Part shown: piece after piece, positions 7,231 to 14,761 of the stretch
Position numbering within the stretch: position 1 is the first letter of the stretch
Layout of the letters: every line of letters begins with the position of its first letter
Assembly: GCA_002387735.1 (NCBI GenBank)
Contig: DGKJ01000082.1
Span: 1 to 20,779, forward strand
Direction of reading: 5' to 3'
Source: Bacteriovoracaceae bacterium UBA4573
GTDB lineage: Bacteria; Bdellovibrionota; UBA1018; UBA923
Length of the DNA: 20,779 nt
Notes under the pieces: model-generated
What the model saw: the letters and a program-made list of their open reading frames with translations, nothing else
The model's database searches: none
What the model was told of the DNA's origin: nothing
Position numbers and translations under genes: made by a program

Positions 7231-8025
7231 TCACCGGCGCTCTTTTTTTTCGGCCGTTAATACGAAAACGTCACGAATTCCTTGTTCGTGGTTGCGAGAT
7301 TTCATGACTGTCGCGTTATGAAAATATTCCCGGTCATTAAAAATCAATAGTTGGCCGGGTAAAAGCGTAGTTTTAAATTTTGGAGGGGCAGTTTTTGAAA
7401 GCGCCAGAATAGTTTGGGCGCCCCGAATATTGTGGCGCTTAATAACAAGGGCTCCAACAAAGTCAAATCCGTCGCGATGACGTCCCTCGGGAACAGGAGT
7501 TATTTCTTTCCCCATTTTTTTGGGTTCTATAGAAGTGCGAATTTGGTGTACTCCGACTTCGTAATCGAAAGCATTTCCTGGCAAGGCACCGGCGAAGTCC
7601 CGAACCAATTTTTTAAAATCCGAGGAGTCCACCATAGCCGATTCAAGCGGTTCGAAAACTCGGACGACTTCTCCGAACAATCGATTATTTTCCAGACTTT
7701 GAACAAGTGCCTGACCCGGTATTCGTTCTATCGAATGGTCGAACGCGCTGATCCGAAATCGTGAAAAGCGGCGACGTCGAAACGGTTTTCCCAAAGCGGC
7801 TAACGGTTCGTCGATCGGAAGGTTATCAAAATAGGGAGCCAATGGTTCGGTGAAGCCACTGAAGTTGTAGACGGCAATCTGGGGCAGAATTCCGTGGATC
7901 ATAGCCACGCATGAATGCCCCTGTCTTAGCGGCCGAAAATACTCGCTCGCCTCAAGCGACGTCATCGGTGCCAGGGTGAGCGCACACCACAACGCTATAA
8001 TAAGTTGCTGGATACAACGAGCCAT
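7231..8025 (-). CDS. 2OG-Fe(II) dioxygenase, PF10014-like, apparently exported
   Basis: A 264-residue protein of the 2-oxoglutarate/Fe(II) dioxygenase superfamily, most like the 2OG-Fe_Oxy_2 (PF10014) group that contains bacterial free-amino-acid hydroxylases such as the isoleucine 4-hydroxylases. Iron triad: His183 and Asp185 in EGRHRDGFDFV, and His236 in YFHNATV. Arg251 in GIRDVFVLT is the expected 2OG carboxylate anchor. VHQIR (159-163) and IKRHNIRGAQT (195-205) are also typical. All catalytic residues are present, so activity is expected, but the substrate is unknown. The ATG has a good GAGG 5 bases upstream (minus strand, 8031-8034). From that start, residues 1-27 look like a Sec signal peptide (QQLIIALWCALTLAP, possible cleavage after LEA), which is odd for this enzyme class. 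The gene lies 76 bp downstream of rpmB, and shared transcription is possible. Confidence 0.85.
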   Translation of the reverse strand: MARCIQQLIIALWCALTLAPMTSLEASEYFRPLRQGHSCVAMIHGILPQIAVYNFSGFTEPLAPYFDNLPIDEPLAALGKPFRRRRFSRFRISAFDHSIERIPGQALVQSLENNRLFGEVVRVFEPLESAMVDSSDFKKLVRDFAGALPGNAFDYEVGVHQIRTSIEPKKMGKEITPVPEGRHRDGFDFVGALVIKRHNIRGAQTILALSKTAPPKFKTTLLPGQLLIFNDREYFHNATVMKSRNHEQGIRDVFVLTAEKKERR

Positions 8026-8101
8026 CCCCGCCTCTTTAACATACCAAAAAAGACAGGTAAAGGACGGGTCCGAATAAGACCTTTTGTTGGGTAGCGGAGG
8101 G

Positions 8102-8353
8102 TTACTTCGCAGCAGCAGCCGACTTAGCAGCCGCAGCGGCTAACATGGCGGCGCGGTCGCGAACTGGTGGTTTGGTGATCAGACCACTTTTGATGCAACG
8201 AGTGCAGGAGTAAACAGTCTTCGTGATGCCTTTAGCGAAGTGTTTTACCTTCTTAAGATTTGGCAACCAACGCGTGCGGGTCTTGATGTTGGAGTGAGAA
8301 ACAAGGTTTCCAGTTGTTGGGCGTTTTCCGCAAAATTCGCAGGCTCGTGCCAT
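8102..8353 (-). CDS. rpmB: 50S ribosomal protein L28
   Basis: This 83-residue protein is recognised by MARACEFCGKRPTTGNLVSHSNIKT and TRWLPNL, the L28 signature. It binds 23S rRNA in the large subunit. It has the zinc-ribbon form with two CxxC pairs (CEFC at residues 5-8 and CTRC later in the chain), implying a structural zinc. The C terminus carries an Ala-rich tail (about residues 67-83), longer and simpler than in typical homologues. The start is supported by AGAGGAA about 8 bases upstream. It is divergent from the DUF218 gene. The 137-bp region between the two starts must hold its promoter, but I could not pick convincing -35/-10 boxes on this strand. rpmG, often adjacent elsewhere, is not seen. 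Confidence 0.97.
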   Translation of the reverse strand: MARACEFCGKRPTTGNLVSHSNIKTRTRWLPNLKKVKHFAKGITKTVYSCTRCIKSGLITKPPVRDRAAMLAAAAAKSAAAAK

Positions 8354-8475
8354 GGTTCGATTCCTCTTCGAAAGAAAATTTGTAGTGCCGGCAACCTACT
8401 TGAAGCTTTAAAAAAATGCAAGCGGTGTGCGCCATACTAAAAAAGGGGGAAGACTGGCGGGGGGGCGGGGCCCCT

Positions 8476-8484
8476 TGCTATAGT
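8476..8484 (+). promoter_or_regulatory. Extended -10 promoter, leaderless, for the DUF218 gene
   Basis: The sequence reads TG, one base, then TATAGT at 8479-8484, which is an extended -10 element. The A of the ATG at 8491 is seven bases after its end. No convincing -35 box is present, which an extended -10 can tolerate, and no Shine-Dalgarno lies before the ATG. Confidence 0.5.
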
Positions 8485-8490
8485 GTTGGT

Positions 8491-9189
8491 ATGTCGCCAA
8501 ATAAAAACAACCCCCCCTTGAAGGGCGCGGCGAGCAGGTTAAGGCCTGATTATGGACGGGCGGCGAGCGCGGCCCGCGTGCGCCGAAAGTTCAAGTGGTG
8601 GTTAGCCGGTTTTGGTTCAGCCCTAGTCGTTCTGGTGTTAATCACGCTCTCCCTGGCCGGTGTGGTCTATTCGGAAATGCCCGACCGGGTGAAGCTCGAT
8701 ACCTTGTATGTTCCGGCTGATGTGGTGGTGGTCCTAACGGGGGGGCGAGGGCGCATTCGAAAGGCTCTCGAACTTTTTGAGCAGGGACACGGGCGAACCC
8801 TCTATATTTCGGGTACTGACCGCACGGTATCGATGAAAGACATTTTAAAGGAATTGCGGTGGGTGGGGCCGGTCGACGAAAATCGAATCATTTTAGAAAA
8901 CGTTTCGACCAACACGATTCAAAATGCTGAACAAGTTGCTCGATATGTTGAAGCGCATGGATTCGAGCGGGTTTTGTTGGTGACGAGTCCTTATCACGTG
9001 CGACGTGCGCACTTTATTTTCAAAAAACTTTTGCCACGTGACGTGCACCTCGACGTGTCTTGGTTCGACCGCGAGCCGTTTGCCCTAGAAGACTGGTGGA
9101 AGCAGTGGAATGGAATTTGGGTGACGACCAGTGAATTCTTTAAGTTCTTCTATGCTTATGTCGTTTTATCCCCGACGACTGTTCGATAG
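8491..9189 (+). CDS. DUF218 membrane protein (ElyC/SanA/YdcF-like)
   Basis: A 232-residue protein of the DUF218 family, whose members ElyC and SanA affect envelope and peptidoglycan precursor (undecaprenyl carrier) homeostasis in enterobacteria, with incompletely known biochemistry. Order: a basic, polar cytoplasmic N terminus (1-35), one transmembrane helix (about 36-60, WWLAGFGSALVVLVLITLSL), and a periplasmic DUF218 domain. In that domain, ADVVVVLTGGRGRIRKALEL starts the fold. The conserved stretch ENVSTNTIQNAEQVARY then LLVTSPYHVRRA marks the active-site-like region. The ATG at 8491 is chosen because it sits at the end of an extended -10 promoter. An upstream in-frame start near 8416 would add Cys/Gly-rich residues across the promoter. 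The 3' end overlaps the converging EI24 gene by 24 bp. Confidence 0.88.
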   Translation: MSPNKNNPPLKGAASRLRPDYGRAASAARVRRKFKWWLAGFGSALVVLVLITLSLAGVVYSEMPDRVKLDTLYVPADVVVVLTGGRGRIRKALELFEQGHGRTLYISGTDRTVSMKDILKELRWVGPVDENRIILENVSTNTIQNAEQVARYVEAHGFERVLLVTSPYHVRRAHFIFKKLLPRDVHLDVSWFDREPFALEDWWKQWNGIWVTTSEFFKFFYAYVVLSPTTVR

Positions 9190-9927
9190 GTCGGCGTAAA
9201 GCGCGGTACCGGCGACAACGGCTACTGGAAGGTAGACAATTCCTAACAACGGTAACGCTATCATCAAAAGAAGCGCCGAACCAAAACCAAGACTCACCAT
9301 TGGGTGTCGAAATACGAAACCCCAAACGGGTCCAAGGCGCGGCTCTTTTTGCGCGAACGGATAACCGAAATATTCAAACGACAGAAGTATCGCACCCATG
9401 ATGAGGGCCGGTAGTTGAAGCAGGGGGATTAAACCCACTAGAAGCGCAAAAAGTCCGCCGGAGAGTAAAATACCGGTTCTTAGAATCTCTAATCTTAAAG
9501 AAGTACCGAGCGGCAACCCCGGAAGCGCCTCAAGCGAACTTCCTCGTTCAAGCGCTTCTCTTTGTTTGATGACGTAGACGCGTTTACTCATTCCGTCGTT
9601 GAAGGGGGCCGACAAAATGCTTCCAACAAATGTGAAGCTAATTACCGAGAGCAAAACCAAACTCACCCAGGCGGCAATCGACAAAAACCAGGACGCCAAG
9701 GTGGTGAGCCAGGCGGGAGTTTTGGTTGCCATCCATTGGACCAAAGACTGATTGAGTGCGTCGATTTGGCCCGAACCCCAGTGAAACAACAAAATATATA
9801 GCCCGATATTGAGTGCAAGAGGTATGGCCGCAAGGCTCAAGAGTTTTGGGTCTTTTAAAATCATTTTTGCGGCGCGCAATGGTGCCCAAAACCCCATCCA
9901 AAAGCCAGCTTTTGCCATTTTAATCAT
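9166..9927 (-). CDS. EI24/CysZ-like integral membrane protein
   Basis: A 253-residue polytopic membrane protein of the EI24 (etoposide-induced 2.4/CysZ) type. The N-terminal region GFWAPLRAAKMILKDPKLLSL is typical of the family. Hydrophobic helices lie at about 30-50, 75-105, 150-195 and 215-245, separated by a polar segment containing SILSAPFNDGMSKRVYVIKQ. The EI24 landmark of a short SAPFND-like motif after the second helix pair is present. CysZ is a sulfate transporter in E. coli. No cysteine-biosynthesis genes lie nearby, so sulfate transport is only a possibility and no symbol is given. Two in-frame ATGs compete (9927 and 9918), neither with a clear Shine-Dalgarno. The outer one is given. 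It shares a 24-bp 3' overlap with the DUF218 gene. Confidence 0.82.
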   Translation of the reverse strand: MIKMAKAGFWMGFWAPLRAAKMILKDPKLLSLAAIPLALNIGLYILLFHWGSGQIDALNQSLVQWMATKTPAWLTTLASWFLSIAAWVSLVLLSVISFTFVGSILSAPFNDGMSKRVYVIKQREALERGSSLEALPGLPLGTSLRLEILRTGILLSGGLFALLVGLIPLLQLPALIMGAILLSFEYFGYPFAQKEPRLGPVWGFVFRHPMVSLGFGSALLLMIALPLLGIVYLPVAVVAGTALYADLSNSRRG

Positions 9928-10009
9928 ATCGCCAAGTTATCGAATTCATTTGGTTTGGGCAAGCTTTCACCTGCAGTCTGCGGATTGGCCATGGGTGGGT
10001 GGCGGTCGC

Positions 10010-10038
10010 TTGACGTCATTGCTCAGGTAAGCTAAGGT
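10010..10038 (+). promoter_or_regulatory. Candidate sigma-70-type promoter for the giant lipoprotein gene
   Basis: TTGACG at 10010-10015 is followed after exactly 17 bp by TAAGGT at 10033-10038. The -35 box is strong and the -10 box weak. It would give a leader of roughly 37 bases before the TTG start. An 8-bp palindrome, TGACGTCA, overlaps the -35 box and could be chance or an operator half. Confidence 0.4.
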
Positions 10039-10069
10039 CGCCGCCTGCGTTTAGACGGCTGTTTGGAGT

Positions 10070-10073
10070 GGAG
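10070..10073 (+). promoter_or_regulatory. Ribosome binding site fixing the TTG start of the lipoprotein
   Basis: GGAG with an 8-base spacer to TTG at 10082. No in-frame ATG lies near and the TTG gives a correct lipoprotein signal sequence, so this site decides the start. Confidence 0.65.
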
Positions 10074-10081
10074 ATACAGTA

Positions 10082-13000
10082 TTGAAAAAGCGAACGGGTT
10101 TTTATTCGACCTCGGGATTTTCTTTTTTCAGATGCGCACGAAAAGTGCGCCTTTTGGGAGCGGTCGCCATCGCGGTAGCTGCGGCGGGCTGTTCGTCTTC
10201 TGTTCTTGAAGAAAACAAAGGCAGTGACCAGCCCGGCGCCAACCCCGGCCAAGGCGTGACGGTAGCGTCGTGCCGAGGCGTCGATTTATCTTCCGAACTA
10301 CTCGGGGTTCGACAGCTACGTGAAGTTATTGCGTGCCTCAATGGTAATCACACGATCGACGCCTACCAACGGCTCCTCGAACGACTTTCGGACCGGCAGC
10401 TAACACCTCTAGTAGACCTTCTCAATGCGCACTTAATGACCAACGGTCGTCGCTTCAAAGATCTTCGAGAAAGTTTTGAACATCTCGATCAGCACGGTGT
10501 TCTCGATGCGATGCTCGATCGAGCTTCAGATTTACTTGGCGAAAACGGATTGGTTTCTGCGCTCATTAAACTGAGTAAACCCGCTGTTTTGAAAGACGAT
10601 GGCAAAGTTGATCTTCTGGTGCTGGCGTCGCTAGAGCAAATCGCTAAAGATATACGTAGTGGTAAAGGGGCGCGAGCCAACCTTGATAAAGGTTTATCGG
10701 CCGTTGCGCGAATTTCTGCGCTGGACTCTTGGGCTGAAATAAGTCGCGGATTGAGTGTTCCGATTGAACTTCCGCGGCCTATGTTGAAAGTTTTGGCCGA
10801 AAACTTTTTTAAGTTCGCACAACGAAAGGCGCGCGAATCAAAACCATACCTGCGGGTTCCTTTGTGGGGAGTCGTCGACGGAAGTTTATTTGAATTAACA
10901 GATCGCTATTTTTCGGGTGGACGCAAGGATTTGTATGAACGCCCGAAACGAACCAGTGACAAAAAATGGGGGCGAGTCGAAGCCAAAGCTGCGGAAGTCG
11001 CAGTTGAGCGAATCGACGCGCTTGACGCCTTTTTTCAGTACCTCATGGTTGAGAACGTAAATACAGTAGTGCCTCAGTTGAACGAAGCGTTCGCAGCGCT
11101 CAATCAGCCGATTTCTTGCTTCAGCGGCACTAAAACGATTTCAAACGGGGCAATGCACGTCCTAGGAAAAATTGCGAAATATGCACCCGAGCGCGCCGCC
11201 TACTCGACGGCGAGGGAAATTGCCATTCTTACCAAAGTCGGCGCCGATGCGTGTGAGTTTCCGGCCAATATCGATAGTTCGATGGATGCGGTATTTAAAC
11301 TGGTAAGCGACGACCAGCACTTGCACGGCGCAACGTTTGCGCGACTTCTCCAGGCCATGCGCGCCGCAGATGCGCGACCAATTCATAGTCAGTCAGTTTT
11401 AGATCTAGGATTATCGACCTCTGCCCAGGAACGTTATCTGCGCTTACTGGTAGAGTTATTAGCGGATCAGGGCGGGGAGTCGTCTTTCTTACAAGCGGTA
11501 GTACCGCTGTTTACCGAATTGGCGCAGCCCGCGCGTAACGTGATTGCGAACACTTTTTATTTGTCTTACGGAATCGCTCCTCAAAGTAAAGACCGAGAAG
11601 TGCTCGTAGCGATCTTAACTAGTCTAATGGAAAATCGTGAACCGCTTCGAGTGCGCGATATGATCGTGCGCACGGTCGGGGCCACTAAGGCACGCGAGTC
11701 GGTTTACGACGTATTTGTAGATGGATTTCTAAAACTATCTCCCGCGGATTTCGCCGACGCCTTCGTAAAGGCCGCAAACGCCATTTCAAAAAGTGACGGT
11801 AAGCCGTTCGTGCGAGTTTTGGCAGAGAACGCTCGCAAAGGTCTTTTGCTCAACGACGTTCAACCTGCGACCGATATTTTGCTCGATGTATTTGAAAACG
11901 CAGATCGGCATTCTTCTTTGGTACAAACGGTCTACGAAGTGGCTGATCTACCAGAATTTGCCGACGCGGTAGAGTTGACTGCACGGATGGCGCAAGATGG
12001 GAGTCTTAAAAACCTAGCCCGAGGAATTTTTAATATTTTTGACGGACGCCTGAAGCGAGTCGCGGGTACTCCTGTGCTCGCAAAACGTATTGCGCCTCTT
12101 GAGGCTATTTCGAAATATCGAAATCTTAGCCGAAAATCTGGAACTCAAATTATCCGAAGCCGGGTCGCAGCGGTTGAAAAGTCCTTTTGGCCGACTAGTG
12201 ACAAAAAAATGAAGGCTTGCCAGAACCTTAACCCAGCCGTCGGGTTGCTCGATTATTCGCATGCCGAGTGGCGCGAAGAGTTGGTTGAGTTGGCAGTTTG
12301 TGCGAACGCTGACGGTCAGCTCGCAGCAGTAGAGGATTTCGTTGAACTTGCGACCGACCCTACAAAGCCTGTAAAAAATGGGCAAAGTCTCGCGGAATTT
12401 ATAACGCGTTTAACATCCCAATTTAAAGAGCGACTGTCGGTGTCCGAGAAAAAAGCGCTGATAGCGGTGTTGGGAGAGCAGCTAGATCATTCTGGAAAAC
12501 GGGCTCGTTTAAATGAACTATTAGAAACTCTGCCTTATTATCTGCGGAGTCGTTGGTGCGCCAATGATTCGGGAAAATGCGCACGTAGCGATGAAATCAC
12601 CTTTATTGAAGCGATTGCCGATTTGGGCCAAGCAGTTAGGGACCACGGGGTCGACCTGAAGCCCTTTACTGAATTGGCCGCACGCCTTGTAGGGAAGAAT
12701 TATTTTCGAGAGGCACTCGACGCAGCAGTTGATGCATGGATCGATGCTCGCGATGGTGGAATTAGTGTTAGTTCGAAAGAGAAGCCGGCGCTAAATGCTC
12801 AATTGGTTGCTGAAATCGAAGAGAAACTAGTTGATGCGCAGAAAGGTTGGCTTGGAAAGAATCCGATTCCTAGTGATTACGTCGGACCAGGTCCCGCTGA
12901 AGTCTACCAAGTGGCCAATAGATATTGGAAACAGGTTGTGTCGGACTTTCCCCATACACGTTACGCTTCAAAAAAGGATTTCTTTGATCGAGTCGCGCCC

Positions 13001-14716
13001 ATGATCGACTCCTTGGCCGATCCTAAATTTGGGTTACTCGAACAAGCGGCCACATTCTTCTATTTGATGGACCGAAATCCTTACGACGCGGTTTGGTGGG
13101 ACGGATGGTTTAAACGGCTATCTTCGAATCGTACGGCAATTCATTATTACTACCCTGGAACCTACCCCGGGAAAGACAATCCGACGGTAAGAGTGATCAA
13201 TCAGCTCGATGCACTCGAACTAGTGGTGATCGAGGGGGACTTTTCGCTCAAAGAAATTGGGCAAACTACATTTAATGCAGGGCCGATTCCAGTTGGCGAG
13301 ATTGCTCTTGGCCTGCTCGAGGACATTATTATCGATCCCAACGAAAACTTTGCAATCCGCAACCTCGCTCAATTGGCGCGGTCGGGAGACAAGATTGACG
13401 AGTGGTTGGCGCGATTGAAGTATGAGCTCGGTGTGTTTTGGTCTTTTATTACTGATCAAAACGCGAAGTGCAGTGGGCTCTTGATTGATTTGTCTGGAAT
13501 TCGCTGCGGGGAACTGTTCGTCGACGAACTAAAAAGACGACTTTTCAACTTGCGTCAAATTGTGCCTGTGCTCGAAGCTTTGACACTTCAACAGGAATGG
13601 GTTTCCGGACCGCGCGGAAAAGTATTGCGAAACGACGTCGGGTTTTTGAGAGACGTATTTTATTCTGTCTTGATGGCGACTCCGAAGTCTCAGCAGTACA
13701 CCTACCGACGGGAACACAATACTTTAAATTTCATAGTCAACCTAGTGAAGAGCGGAACGTTGCGAAACATTGGCACGTCGATGTGGTCGGTAAATTCCCA
13801 GGGCGAAGGCGTGAGTACTAATCTTACTCCCGTGATTTCGATGTTGGTCAAAGTTCTCGTCTTCAAGGAAAACGGACAATATCGACTCAACGCCAATACC
13901 ATTGAAATTTTGCAGACCTTGTTGCGTAAAGATGGTTGTTGGGTCTCCGATCCGGCTTGTGGCAGTCGGAAGCTGAGTGAACGGTTTCCTCTATTAGCGA
14001 AGATCATTGAAACTGGTTATGAATGGGAAGACGAGGATCGGCGTTTTACCAAAGCTCTGGCCTATGCGCTCGTGGAAATCCTGGAAAAAGCCGATCGGGC
14101 GAGCGCCAAAAACGGCGAGTTCTTCGCGGTCCGCCTATCTCAGGCGTTGCGGCCTTGGCTCGGCGAAGTCGATGGAGTAAACTTTCTCGCTCGTCATTGG
14201 TCCGACTCAGAAGATTTACTTGTTGATCGAAGGTTGGGATCTTTTTTAGCTCGCGTTCAGAAACATAAACACTATGCCGAATTAATATCGTTAGTTTCTG
14301 ACGCTACGACCGAAGCGGGAGAAAATGGTGCGGCGATTGCTCAACACACTAAATCCGTTGTGTTAACGCTCGATGGCGATGCCAAAAAACGAGGTGCACG
14401 ACTCGCAAATGTGCTTGCCGCCATGTCAGACGACACCGGTTTAAATAAGCTTCAACGTAAAACCGTCGAGCCAGCCGTGCAGGCCGCCGTGGATTGGCTG
14501 CTTGAAGAGCAGACCATTGGCACGAAATTCCAAACTCATTTGAGTCATCGCTTAAAGTCGGGCGACCTCGAGGCGCTTCTGGATTTCGGTGCGAAACATA
14601 AGTCCAAATTGGTGTCGGTGTGTTCCCAATTCGGCGAACGCGATGTTGTGCGTCGCATTCAAGATTTTACCGATGAAATGGGTGAACTCTTGCAGAACCC
14701 CGGCGGTCGACGGTAG
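10082..14716 (+). CDS. Giant lipoprotein of unknown function (1544 aa), Cys-paired, mostly helical
   Basis: I do not recognise a family. The N terminus has a basic region and a lipobox: LLGAVAIAVAAAGC with the lipidated Cys at residue 37. Ser at +2 favours outer-membrane sorting under the enterobacterial Lol rule. The start is TTG with a good GGAG. An acidic, Pro/Gly linker (about 41-60) leads into nearly 1500 residues rich in Leu/Ala/Glu/Arg amphipathic helices with no transmembrane segment, suggesting an alpha-solenoid-like scaffold (inference). Apart from the lipid Cys and one in the signal, cysteines fall into six close pairs at 64/85, 346/391, 713/740, 826/833, 1130/1142 and 1286/1293, with one single at 1514. 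No enzyme motif was found. The gene is followed after 45 bp by a small exported protein, probably in one transcript. There is no sign of frameshift over 4.6 kb, so it is under selection. Confidence 0.85.
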   Translation: MKKRTGFYSTSGFSFFRCARKVRLLGAVAIAVAAAGCSSSVLEENKGSDQPGANPGQGVTVASCRGVDLSSELLGVRQLREVIACLNGNHTIDAYQRLLERLSDRQLTPLVDLLNAHLMTNGRRFKDLRESFEHLDQHGVLDAMLDRASDLLGENGLVSALIKLSKPAVLKDDGKVDLLVLASLEQIAKDIRSGKGARANLDKGLSAVARISALDSWAEISRGLSVPIELPRPMLKVLAENFFKFAQRKARESKPYLRVPLWGVVDGSLFELTDRYFSGGRKDLYERPKRTSDKKWGRVEAKAAEVAVERIDALDAFFQYLMVENVNTVVPQLNEAFAALNQPISCFSGTKTISNGAMHVLGKIAKYAPERAAYSTAREIAILTKVGADACEFPANIDSSMDAVFKLVSDDQHLHGATFARLLQAMRAADARPIHSQSVLDLGLSTSAQERYLRLLVELLADQGGESSFLQAVVPLFTELAQPARNVIANTFYLSYGIAPQSKDREVLVAILTSLMENREPLRVRDMIVRTVGATKARESVYDVFVDGFLKLSPADFADAFVKAANAISKSDGKPFVRVLAENARKGLLLNDVQPATDILLDVFENADRHSSLVQTVYEVADLPEFADAVELTARMAQDGSLKNLARGIFNIFDGRLKRVAGTPVLAKRIAPLEAISKYRNLSRKSGTQIIRSRVAAVEKSFWPTSDKKMKACQNLNPAVGLLDYSHAEWREELVELAVCANADGQLAAVEDFVELATDPTKPVKNGQSLAEFITRLTSQFKERLSVSEKKALIAVLGEQLDHSGKRARLNELLETLPYYLRSRWCANDSGKCARSDEITFIEAIADLGQAVRDHGVDLKPFTELAARLVGKNYFREALDAAVDAWIDARDGGISVSSKEKPALNAQLVAEIEEKLVDAQKGWLGKNPIPSDYVGPGPAEVYQVANRYWKQVVSDFPHTRYASKKDFFDRVAPMIDSLADPKFGLLEQAATFFYLMDRNPYDAVWWDGWFKRLSSNRTAIHYYYPGTYPGKDNPTVRVINQLDALELVVIEGDFSLKEIGQTTFNAGPIPVGEIALGLLEDIIIDPNENFAIRNLAQLARSGDKIDEWLARLKYELGVFWSFITDQNAKCSGLLIDLSGIRCGELFVDELKRRLFNLRQIVPVLEALTLQQEWVSGPRGKVLRNDVGFLRDVFYSVLMATPKSQQYTYRREHNTLNFIVNLVKSGTLRNIGTSMWSVNSQGEGVSTNLTPVISMLVKVLVFKENGQYRLNANTIEILQTLLRKDGCWVSDPACGSRKLSERFPLLAKIIETGYEWEDEDRRFTKALAYALVEILEKADRASAKNGEFFAVRLSQALRPWLGEVDGVNFLARHWSDSEDLLVDRRLGSFLARVQKHKHYAELISLVSDATTEAGENGAAIAQHTKSVVLTLDGDAKKRGARLANVLAAMSDDTGLNKLQRKTVEPAVQAAVDWLLEEQTIGTKFQTHLSHRLKSGDLEALLDFGAKHKSKLVSVCSQFGERDVVRRIQDFTDEMGELLQNPGGRR

Positions 14717-14751
14717 GATTCAGCAGTAAAAATAATTTTCACAGAAGAAAT

Positions 14752-14755
14752 GGAG
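14752..14755 (+). promoter_or_regulatory. Ribosome binding site deciding the start of the small exported protein
   Basis: GGAG with a 6-base spacer to the ATG at 14762. It overlaps the competing in-frame ATG at 14750, which has only a weak purine-rich stretch (agaagaa) directly before it. Confidence 0.6.
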
Positions 14756-14761
14756 ACAACC

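Noticed and set aside
7223..7255. T8 run after ridA as a rho-independent terminator
   Set aside because: The T tract lies in the end of the opposite gene, and the only upstream stem (GCGGT with ACCGG) is imperfect with a loop of about 16 bases.
8026..8101. GGTC/GACC hairpin between rpmB and the dioxygenase gene
   Set aside because: A stem of only four pairs and no T run on the transcribed strand, so it is too weak to call a terminator.
8455..8475. G-rich run ending in GGGGCCCC as a G-quadruplex or operator
   Set aside because: The G runs are irregular and the palindrome is short. It may simply be the spacer upstream of the extended -10.
9166..9927. Naming the EI24 protein CysZ
   Set aside because: The family match is only by topology and motif, and no sulfate or cysteine genes are nearby.
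10011..10018. TGACGTCA palindrome as an operator
   Set aside because: A single 8-bp palindrome is expected by chance and no second copy was seen. Only noted within the promoter entry.
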